Shown here: positions 1-5,715 of the stretch, one piece after another | How positions within the stretch are numbered: position 1 is the first letter of the stretch | Layout: the number at the start of each line of letters is the position of its first letter | Assembly (NCBI GenBank): GCA_002319875.1 | Contig: DCFS01000113.1 | Coordinates: forward strand, 1-7,790 | From: Treponema sp. UBA1798 | Lineage (GTDB): Bacteria; Spirochaetota; Spirochaetia; Treponematales; Treponemataceae | DNA: 7,790 nt | Direction: 5' to 3' | Translations under genes and position numbers: made by a program | Notes under the pieces: generated by a model | Told to the model about the DNA's origin: nothing | Seen by the model: only the letters and a program-made list of their open reading frames with translations | Database searches by the model: none

Positions 1-1053
1 GTACGGAAAAAAACGCTACCTGATTTCCGCGAATTGTCTTTTTTACTGCAGGCCGGATACAGTGCCCGGCGGACTGCGCGGAAGCGGCTGGTTTCGGAAA
101 GAAATGGCGTACATATACCGGCATTTCTGATCGCAAGTATTACGGATTCATGTAATCTGTTCTGCAAAGGCTGTTATGCACGCGCGAACAATATCTGTGG
201 TTCAAAAGAAACCGCAAACGGAAGAGTGCTGCTTACTGCAGAACAATGGGAAAGCGTATTTTCCCAGGCTGAAAAACTCGGTATTTCATTCTGCCTGCTG
301 GCCGGCGGAGAACCGATGCTCCGGGCTGATGTACTCGACTATGCAGCAGGACACCGCCATATGATATTTCCGGTTTTTACAAACGGGACACTTTTTACGC
401 GGGACAAAATCTTATTCTTTGATCAGAGAAGGAATATGATTCCTGTTATCAGTATGGAAGGAAACGAAGAAACAACCGACAGGCGCCGCGGAACGGGAAC
501 GTTTGGTAAATTACAGGAAACAGCTGATGCATTCCTGGAAAAGCATCTCCTTTGGGGGTCATCGATTACCGTTACAACAGAAAATATCCGCGAAATTACC
601 GCTCCCCTGTTTATCAGACAATTGTATAACAGGGGCTGCCGCATTATTTTTTATATAGAATACGTCCCGGTTGTTCCGGGCTCCGAAGCACTTGCCCCTC
701 AGGAAAGGGAGCGTGAAGAACTTTCAGCCGCTGTTGAAAGAATTCGTACTACATTCAAAGGTCTTCTGCTGCTTTCGTTTCCCGGCGATGAAGCATACAT
801 GGGAGGATGTCTTGCCGGAGGACGTGGATTTTTCCATATTAATCCATATGGAGATGCTGAGCCCTGCCCTTTCTCCCCCTACTCAGACACGAACGTAACC
901 CGCAAACCGCTGCATGATGTGTTGAAGTCTCCGCTTTTCACCAGGTTGTCGGAGGAGTCACTCACCGGTACGGAACATTCCGGAGGCTGTGCACTCTTCG
1001 AACAACGGAGTAAAATAGCCGGACTTCTCGTAAAAAGAGAGAATTATGAGTGA
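1..1053 (+). CDS. Radical SAM protein with C-terminal SPASM/twitch-like extension, 5' partial
   Basis: The frame is open from base 1. The first in-frame start-like codon, TTG at 34, has no Shine-Dalgarno sequence, so the true start probably lies left of the window. Residues below are numbered from TTG34 (339 aa). C40-x3-C44-x2-C47 is the radical SAM motif that binds the 4Fe-4S cluster and S-adenosylmethionine. GGEP at 91-94 is the usual SAM-binding strand motif. Residues 141-155 resemble the next core strand (SMEG, then an RRGTG turn). Near the C-terminus C259, C278 (in a PYGDAEPCPF context) and C319 resemble ligands of an auxiliary cluster in SPASM/twitch proteins, though the full seven-cysteine SPASM set is absent. 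Such proteins modify peptides or cofactors by radical chemistry; the substrate here cannot be read. The last 8 bp overlap the start of the TetR gene, so the two are probably translationally coupled. Class assignment is strong; function is unknown. Confidence 0.88.
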   Translation, partial: VRKKTLPDFRELSFLLQAGYSARRTARKRLVSERNGVHIPAFLIASITDSCNLFCKGCYARANNICGSKETANGRVLLTAEQWESVFSQAEKLGISFCLLAGGEPMLRADVLDYAAGHRHMIFPVFTNGTLFTRDKILFFDQRRNMIPVISMEGNEETTDRRRGTGTFGKLQETADAFLEKHLLWGSSITVTTENIREITAPLFIRQLYNRGCRIIFYIEYVPVVPGSEALAPQEREREELSAAVERIRTTFKGLLLLSFPGDEAYMGGCLAGGRGFFHINPYGDAEPCPFSPYSDTNVTRKPLHDVLKSPLFTRLSEESLTGTEHSGGCALFEQRSKIAGLLVKRENYE

Positions 1054-1666
1054 AAACTCGACACGAGACCAGATTCTGGACAATGCGCTTTCGCTTTTTG
1101 CTGCACAGGGATACAAGGCGGTAACTGTCGCGCAGATCGCGCAAAAAGTCGGAATCAGGCCGCCGTCACTCTACAAACATTTCAAAAACAAGCAGGAAAT
1201 ATTTACTGCCATATTCAGCGAACTTTCGCGCCGATACGATGAACAGGTGTCACAGCTTCATCTGAATGGTACAAATGCGCTTCAGGACAGAGAAAAGTTT
1301 GCAGATATGAAGGCCAATGATCTGGTACACACAGCACGTATGTTATTCAGATATTTCCTGCACGATAACTATGCCGTCAGATTCCGGAAGATGCTTACTA
1401 TAGGTCAATTCAGTAATAAAGAACTTGCTGCTCAATACATACGACAGTATATCGATGATTCACTTTCGTACCAGACTGTTTTGTTTTCCTTTTTTTCGGA
1501 CAAAGGACTGCTCATACCGGGTGCGGATCCGTATATTACCTCACTCCAGTTTTATGCACCCATTTTTCTGCTGCTCACACTTTGTACTGCGATACCGTCA
1601 AGGGAACAGGAATCTGATATGCTGCTTGAACGGCATATCAGGGGCAATTCGCCGACCTTTATATAA
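1046..1666 (+). CDS. TetR/AcrR-family transcriptional regulator
   Basis: This is a 206-residue protein, a normal TetR length. The N-terminal 60 residues are a typical TetR DNA-binding domain: helix 1 at about 6-21 (RDQILDNALSLFAAQGY) and the helix-turn-helix at about 27-46, ending in the diagnostic SLYKHFKNK. The remaining 140 residues form a variable, mostly helical ligand/dimerisation domain with hydrophobic stretches near 142-150 and 165-181; its ligand cannot be predicted. The ATG at 1046 has a purine-rich AGAGAG (1036-1041) four bases upstream. It overlaps the stop of the radical SAM gene, so the pair is almost certainly one operon. A TetR protein this tightly linked to an enzyme often represses its own operon, but the likely promoter and operator lie left of the window and cannot be inspected. 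The gene converges on the lyase gene, leaving 76 bp between the stops. Confidence 0.92.
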   Translation: MSENSTRDQILDNALSLFAAQGYKAVTVAQIAQKVGIRPPSLYKHFKNKQEIFTAIFSELSRRYDEQVSQLHLNGTNALQDREKFADMKANDLVHTARMLFRYFLHDNYAVRFRKMLTIGQFSNKELAAQYIRQYIDDSLSYQTVLFSFFSDKGLLIPGADPYITSLQFYAPIFLLLTLCTAIPSREQESDMLLERHIRGNSPTFI

Positions 1667-1742
1667 AAAAAACAACAACTCCGCAGACAACGGAAATTTT
1701 AAACTCTCTGCACGAATAAACAGGAATCCGCAAGAATCAGTA

Positions 1743-4064
1743 TCAGTCGATATGCTGCAGTTCCACTGCAGTACCGGCGCGGGCTGTAAACTCCAGCAGA
1801 CGGCTTCCCTGCCCGGCCTCCATGAACACCGGCCCGTTTTCAATTCCGGACAACTGCCACCTGCCGGGCTGTAGATTGCACACAAAAACTGTTAAAATAC
1901 TGCCATCAGAACCGGGAAGCGTGGCAGAAAATGTCGAAACGGAAGCCTTCTGCGGGAAATAAACAGCCCGACCGGAAATAAAGGCACCGTCGAACCCGCC
2001 GGCTTTCAGCAAAACAGCTTCGGGAACGGAAGCCAGATGTTGATTTCCTGCCGCAGAACCGGAAACTACAGCCATGGCGTGCAGAAAATGTTCAACAGCT
2101 GCAGCGGCATTTTCATCCCGCTGCGGATATCGGATCTCGACACGGCCCCAGCCGGGTTCTGCCGCATAATCCGCGGGAATGGAAACAGCTGGTTCATAAT
2201 TCCTTCCGGCAACTATATACTGCTTTCCAGGTCCGCCGATAAGAGTAAATACGGGTTTTTCAGGAAGCATCGTCGTACTCACAAGACGGGTATTCTGTCT
2301 GTTTGTAATAATAACGCTGTTCCCGGCTATCTGCGGTTCGTCCTGCATATGAAGCAGAAATACACCGTGCGATCCATCTTCCGGAATAACTGTATCGTAT
2401 ACGAAAAACAGGAATGGGATTGTTCTGTCGCCGGTAAAGACAGAAAGCATGGAACGTGTAACACTTTCAGCATGCGGATACGCACGAGTCAGGTCACCCG
2501 CAAGGTAGACATAACCGGTACCGTTTTCATCCATTCTATCCGCATGCACAGTTACACTGCCACGGGCAGCATCACTGTTTTCAAGCCATGATTCAAGCGT
2601 TCCCGGCTCGGAAACAGTCTTCTGTCCACCGTAATCGTCCGCTGTAACCTTTTCCGGTTCTACAAGAATGCAGTTATGCGCAACCGTACCATGGAGATAG
2701 GTTTGAACTTCAGCAGCTCCATAGCCTGCAGTACCACCACCAGACGTATAATAACCGGAATCGGAAGCAAGAATACCGTTACAGAAAATCTCAAAAGTTC
2801 CACCGTCCCGGTGTTCGTGATTACCTGAATTGAGTTCGCCGATTTTCATGTGGACAGCGGGCGTTCCCGGATCAGTCCAAGAACCGCGGGCGAAATACTC
2901 ACCCATAGGACTGCCGTTGTAGCGGACTACCGGAAGGTTTCCCGGAGACGATGAAGGAACAAGGGGATTATCAAATATCATAAACTGGACAGGAGTAAGC
3001 GTATCATCGCTTTCACCGTTGCTGTTCAGCTGAAACTTTGTAAAATGGTCGAGATTTTTTTCCGCGTAACCTTTGACGGCAGCATTTTCTGAAAGTACAG
3101 ATGAATAAAAAGCATTGACGGCATAGGAACTGAGGGTATAAGTCCTGTGCCTCTCGCCGGTATCGTCCCCTATACGCCACATCTGTCCGTCCGGCCTTTC
3201 ATAATACAGGAACGCATCGGTCCACCGGTCCGTACCGGTCCCGAACGGATTTACATATCCCATGCGGATAACAAGGAGCGCTGCCCACAGATCAAATGAA
3301 CTGCGATACGGTCCGTAGTTTGACCCCTGGAAACCGGGCAGCCCTGTATGGTAATAAAACTCACGCACTGGCACATATTCCTGATAGAATCTTCCGGCAA
3401 CATAGTTCCAGATATCGGGACGCTCGTCGTATACCGCTGCGGCAAAAGCCAGATAATTGCGCAGTAACTGCGCTTCAGAACCGTGCCCTACGACAGCTCC
3501 CTGCTTTCCGGGCGGGCAGCCGATTTCCATTTTGGCTGCCAGTGCAAGTATTCTGTCGACAATGTCTTTTTTCTGTATTTCAGAGAGAGCTTCATAACAC
3601 CAGTCATAGACTTCAGCAGCGGTAAACATAAGCTGCCCGACCGGGCGGTATGTATCAAAAATTCCTTCCGTCTCCATCGTCCGGCAGCATTCTGTCAGCG
3701 AGCCGTATGCATATGCCGCGTACCGGGGATCTTTTTCTGTTGCATAATGAAATGCGGCGTCTTCAATATGAGCCAGAACCGCACCATCGAATGTATAGGT
3801 CCTTCCTTTCCGGGAAATGAACGAAGCATATATTCCCGTATCGCCCGGATCGTTACGGTATGCGGCAAACGCGGCAGCTTCTTCCGGTGTCTGCATATTT
3901 TCAAGAATCTGTACAAGATCCTGCTGACGGAACATTACCCGCGGATGAACATGAGCCGGAGGAGTTACCGGAGTGGCAGCATACGGCGATTTCCACGGTA
4001 TGCAGAACACGGCCGGCACTGTAAAAAACAAAAAAATCGTAGAAATAAAAACATTCCGGTTCAT
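1743..4064 (-). CDS. Exported heparinase II/III-type polysaccharide lyase, PL21-like (heparinase II homologue)
   Basis: This is a 773-residue protein, close to the length of Pedobacter heparinase II (about 772). Residues 1-31 look like a signal peptide: Arg near the start, a hydrophobic core at 5-20, and a possible cleavage after YAA. C21 is not in a standard lipobox. Residues about 40-370 correspond to the alpha/alpha toroid (HPRVMF opening), 375-600 to the heparinase II/III beta-sandwich, and the rest to the C-terminal beta domain. From memory of the HepII structure, its active-site residues H202, E205, Y257 and H406 align with H194, E197, Y250 and H416 here. Its zinc ligands H408, D425 and H464 align with H418, D435 and H463. 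All are present, so the enzyme should cleave uronic-acid-containing glycosaminoglycan by beta-elimination. Heparin or heparan sulfate is the best guess, but related lyases act on other polymers. The start at 4064 is fixed by a perfect AGGAGG five bases upstream. No sulfatase or uptake gene lies beside it. Confidence 0.9.
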   Translation of the reverse strand: MNRNVFISTIFLFFTVPAVFCIPWKSPYAATPVTPPAHVHPRVMFRQQDLVQILENMQTPEEAAAFAAYRNDPGDTGIYASFISRKGRTYTFDGAVLAHIEDAAFHYATEKDPRYAAYAYGSLTECCRTMETEGIFDTYRPVGQLMFTAAEVYDWCYEALSEIQKKDIVDRILALAAKMEIGCPPGKQGAVVGHGSEAQLLRNYLAFAAAVYDERPDIWNYVAGRFYQEYVPVREFYYHTGLPGFQGSNYGPYRSSFDLWAALLVIRMGYVNPFGTGTDRWTDAFLYYERPDGQMWRIGDDTGERHRTYTLSSYAVNAFYSSVLSENAAVKGYAEKNLDHFTKFQLNSNGESDDTLTPVQFMIFDNPLVPSSSPGNLPVVRYNGSPMGEYFARGSWTDPGTPAVHMKIGELNSGNHEHRDGGTFEIFCNGILASDSGYYTSGGGTAGYGAAEVQTYLHGTVAHNCILVEPEKVTADDYGGQKTVSEPGTLESWLENSDAARGSVTVHADRMDENGTGYVYLAGDLTRAYPHAESVTRSMLSVFTGDRTIPFLFFVYDTVIPEDGSHGVFLLHMQDEPQIAGNSVIITNRQNTRLVSTTMLPEKPVFTLIGGPGKQYIVAGRNYEPAVSIPADYAAEPGWGRVEIRYPQRDENAAAAVEHFLHAMAVVSGSAAGNQHLASVPEAVLLKAGGFDGAFISGRAVYFPQKASVSTFSATLPGSDGSILTVFVCNLQPGRWQLSGIENGPVFMEAGQGSRLLEFTARAGTAVELQHID

Positions 4065-4069
4065 GGAAA

Positions 4070-4075
4070 CCTCCT
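4070..4075 (-). promoter_or_regulatory. Strong Shine-Dalgarno site of the lyase gene
   Basis: The minus strand reads AGGAGG, five bases before the ATG at 4064. This fixes the lyase start and suggests efficient translation. It is much stronger than the purine tract before the TetR gene and contrasts with the cyclase gene, whose ATG has no such site. Confidence 0.85.
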
Positions 4076-4090
4076 GAAAAAAGCAGATAC

Positions 4091-4096
4091 AGTATA
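4091..4096 (-). promoter_or_regulatory. Candidate -10 element for the lyase gene
   Basis: The minus strand reads TATACT here (overlapping a TATAAT-like string on the plus strand). It would place a transcription start near 4084 and give a leader of about 20 nt carrying the AGGAGG site. The expected -35 position (about 4114-4119) is only T-rich (TTCTTT) and matches TTGACA poorly. This could mean an activator is needed or that the assignment is wrong. Confidence 0.35.
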
Positions 4097-4131
4097 ATGT
4101 GTTATCCGGTAAAAAAGAAAGATATACGGGA

Positions 4132-4159
4132 ACCTCTAAAAACTGAAGTTTTCAGAGGT
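4132..4159. repeat. Inverted repeat 1 (12-bp arms, 4-nt loop)
   Basis: ACCTCTAAAAAC (4132-4143) and GTTTTCAGAGGT (4148-4159) are reverse complements except at one position. The mismatch is A/C in a plus-strand transcript but a G-U wobble in a minus-strand transcript. It lies upstream of both candidate promoters in the divergent region, so neither predicted mRNA would contain it. No T-tract follows on either strand, which argues against an intrinsic terminator. It could be a regulator-binding site or a dispersed intergenic repeat. Confidence 0.75.
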
Positions 4160-4177
4160 AACTCTGAAAGTATGATA

Positions 4178-4208
4178 TTTTAAATCGCTATATTACAGCG
4201 ACTTAAAA
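4178..4208. repeat. Inverted repeat 2 (12-bp arms, 7-nt loop)
   Basis: TTTTAAATCGCT (4178-4189) and AGCGACTTAAAA (4197-4208) are complementary except at one position, with ATATTAC between them. The single mismatch is again A/C on the plus strand and G-U on the minus strand, as in inverted repeat 1. The arm sequence is unrelated to the CTCTRAAA word found in the flanking repeats. Confidence 0.7.
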
Positions 4209-4215
4209 CTCGACT

Positions 4216-4256
4216 GTATCTCTAAAAAGCCACTGAAAGTGAGTTTTTAGAGATAC
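4216..4256. repeat. Inverted repeat 3 (perfect 13-bp arms plus inner 4-bp stem)
   Basis: GTATCTCTAAAAA (4216-4228) and TTTTTAGAGATAC (4244-4256) are perfect reverse complements. Inside them CACT (4231-4234) and AGTG (4238-4241) pair around a GAA loop, separated from the outer stem by a 2x2 internal loop. It ends just before the expected -35 region of the cyclase promoter, a plausible operator position. No T-tract follows on either strand. Its arms share the CTCTAAAAA core with inverted repeat 1. Confidence 0.85.
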
Positions 4257-4282
4257 CCATATGCAATTTCAGAGAAGTACGC

Positions 4283-4288
4283 TATACT
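4283..4288 (+). promoter_or_regulatory. Candidate -10 element for the cyclase-chemoreceptor operon
   Basis: TATACT lies so that transcription starting about seven bases after it would begin at or next to the ATG at 4295, predicting a leaderless or nearly leaderless mRNA. The expected -35 position (about 4260-4265, TATGCA) is poor. The perfect inverted repeat 3 ends at 4256, directly upstream, so this promoter could depend on a regulator. Confidence 0.4.
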
Positions 4289-4294
4289 CGCATT

Positions 4295-5713
4295 ATGCAA
4301 ACGGTCTTTACCGATAGTGGTACGCCTGAACATATTTTCCTGAAATACAAGGTAAACGGATTCCGCAGGAGGGAAATACTGATAGCTTCCGCAATCTTTC
4401 TCATAATGGCGGGAATATCAGTTCTAAGGACATTTTCCCTGGTTAAATCCAGTGTACGGAACAAACGGACCCAGGTAATGAATCTGGCTGTTGTACACGG
4501 TAGTGAAATACAGCGGATGATCGAGCATACGATGCTTCTGGCTTATACGCTTGAAGAACTCGTCCAGAGCGGTAACGGAAAAATTGCCGGCTTTCCTGCA
4601 GTAGCCCGAAGACTTCTTGCATATTATCCTGCTGCAGCCAACCTGCAGCTTGCTCCCGGTGGCGTTGTTTCACAGATAATACCGCTTGAAGGAAATGAAA
4701 AAGCAATCGGGCACGACCTGTTCCATGACAAGGCACGGGTTGCAGAGGCCGAGGCTACGCGTGACAGCGGGAAACTGACGCTTGCCGGCCCCTACCAGCT
4801 GATACAGGGTGGTACCGGTTTCATCGGGCGCCTCCCGGTGTTTATGAAAACGGACCATTCCGATCATGAATTCTGGGGATTTGTTAATGTCATGATTAAT
4901 TTTTCCCAGGTAACCGATGCACTCCGCCTCGGCGAACTGAAAACGCAGGGATACGCATACAGACTTTCAAAAATTATGGCAGGGTCGGAAACAAAGCTTA
5001 TTGTAGCATCTTTATCTGACAGTATACTGCAACAACCTGCCGAATGGAATTTTACTATCGCAAACACCGAATGGACATTCAGCATGGAGCCGTTCAACGG
5101 ATGGATCGATATTCCCCGTATGGTGACTATTGCAGTGCTGCAGCTGTTTCTCGATTTTTTTGTGGCGGCATCGGTACTGCTTATGCTGCAGCTCAATAGC
5201 AGTAATAAAAAACTTGAGCAGCTTGTATGCATTGACCAGCTCACAAAATTATATGCAAAACAAACGGCATTGTCTGTACTGCAGCAGGAAATCAGTCATG
5301 CCGGACGTTATGGTCTTCATCTCGCCGTCTGTTTCATTGATATGGATAATTTCAAACAGATTAATGACAGGTATGGTCATGCTGCCGGTGACACGATGCT
5401 TGCCATAGCAGCGGACCGTATGAAATCCTGCATGAGGGCAGAAGATATCGTTGCCCGTTATGGGGGTGATGAATTTCTCGTAATTCTCCGCAGTCAGAAC
5501 AAATCTGATGACTTCCGGGAAGCTGCAAGACGCCTGACAGAGTCACTACGAAAGAATATAGATATAGGAACCGGGCAATTGGTAAAATTATCAGCATCGG
5601 TCGGTATAGCTGTGTATCCGGAAAACGGAAATAATATTGAGGAGCTTATCAGCTATGCAGACAAGTCTATGTACGCTGTAAAACGTGGAATACGAAATCA
5701 GGATAAGGAGTAA
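4295..5713 (+). CDS. Membrane diguanylate cyclase: CHASE sensor domain plus GGDEF domain
   Basis: This is a 472-residue protein predicted to make c-di-GMP from two GTP. Order: a short basic cytoplasmic N-terminus, TM1 at about 28-47, an extracytoplasmic region at 48-275, TM2 at about 276-299, then GGDEF at 305-468. The outer region reads as a CHASE domain, with its typical phrases IIPLEGNEKAIGHDL (128-142), GKLTLAGP (159-166), GGTGFIGRLPVF (172-183) and FWGFVNVMI (193-201). The catalytic motif GGDEF (390-394) is intact, D349 is the likely second metal ligand, and FKQINDRYGHAAGD is conserved. R381-x2-D384 five residues before GGDEF is the inhibitory I-site for product feedback. No EAL domain is present. 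The CHASE ligand cannot be predicted. ATG 4295 has no Shine-Dalgarno sequence, so the start is uncertain (see findings). The gene is divergent from the lyase and 2 bp ahead of the chemoreceptor gene. Confidence 0.93.
   Translation: MQTVFTDSGTPEHIFLKYKVNGFRRREILIASAIFLIMAGISVLRTFSLVKSSVRNKRTQVMNLAVVHGSEIQRMIEHTMLLAYTLEELVQSGNGKIAGFPAVARRLLAYYPAAANLQLAPGGVVSQIIPLEGNEKAIGHDLFHDKARVAEAEATRDSGKLTLAGPYQLIQGGTGFIGRLPVFMKTDHSDHEFWGFVNVMINFSQVTDALRLGELKTQGYAYRLSKIMAGSETKLIVASLSDSILQQPAEWNFTIANTEWTFSMEPFNGWIDIPRMVTIAVLQLFLDFFVAASVLLMLQLNSSNKKLEQLVCIDQLTKLYAKQTALSVLQQEISHAGRYGLHLAVCFIDMDNFKQINDRYGHAAGDTMLAIAADRMKSCMRAEDIVARYGGDEFLVILRSQNKSDDFREAARRLTESLRKNIDIGTGQLVKLSASVGIAVYPENGNNIEELISYADKSMYAVKRGIRNQDKE
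5705..5710 (+). promoter_or_regulatory. Shine-Dalgarno site of the chemoreceptor gene
   Basis: AAGGAG lies within the last codons of the cyclase gene, five bases before the ATG at 5716. It fixes the chemoreceptor start. With only two bases between the cyclase stop and this ATG, it supports translation from one mRNA. Confidence 0.85.
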
Positions 5714-5715
5714 AA

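Noticed and set aside
1665..1694. Possible intrinsic terminator of the lyase gene on the minus strand (TCCG/CGGA hairpin at 1680-1694 followed by a T-rich run to 1665).
   Set aside because: The stem is only four base pairs with a seven-base loop, and the T-run is interrupted by GTTGTTG. No stronger hairpin exists in the 76-bp convergent gap, so transcription end points here remain unassigned.
1753..1771. Two close CTGCAG sites at the 3' end of the lyase gene that look like a small palindrome.
   Set aside because: CTGCAG is its own palindrome and is common throughout the window's coding regions, so the pairing is expected by chance within Leu-Gln codons.
2037..2591. A 184-codon plus-strand open frame opposite the lyase gene.
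   Set aside because: It lies wholly inside a well-supported 773-residue lyase on the other strand, shows no recognisable motif and is basic and Cys/Ser-rich in the way antisense frames often are. It is best explained as a shadow.
4041..4064. Lipoprotein signal (C21) in the lyase N-terminus.
   Set aside because: The residues before C21 (A-V-F) do not fit a standard lipobox because of Phe at -1. Spirochaete lipoboxes are lax, so lipidation is not excluded, but an ordinary signal peptide is preferred.
3483..4097. A 204-codon plus-strand open frame opposite the 5' part of the lyase gene, running past its start.
   Set aside because: Its composition is typical of an antisense reading, with no domain seen, and the lyase signal peptide and perfect ribosome site account for the sequence here.
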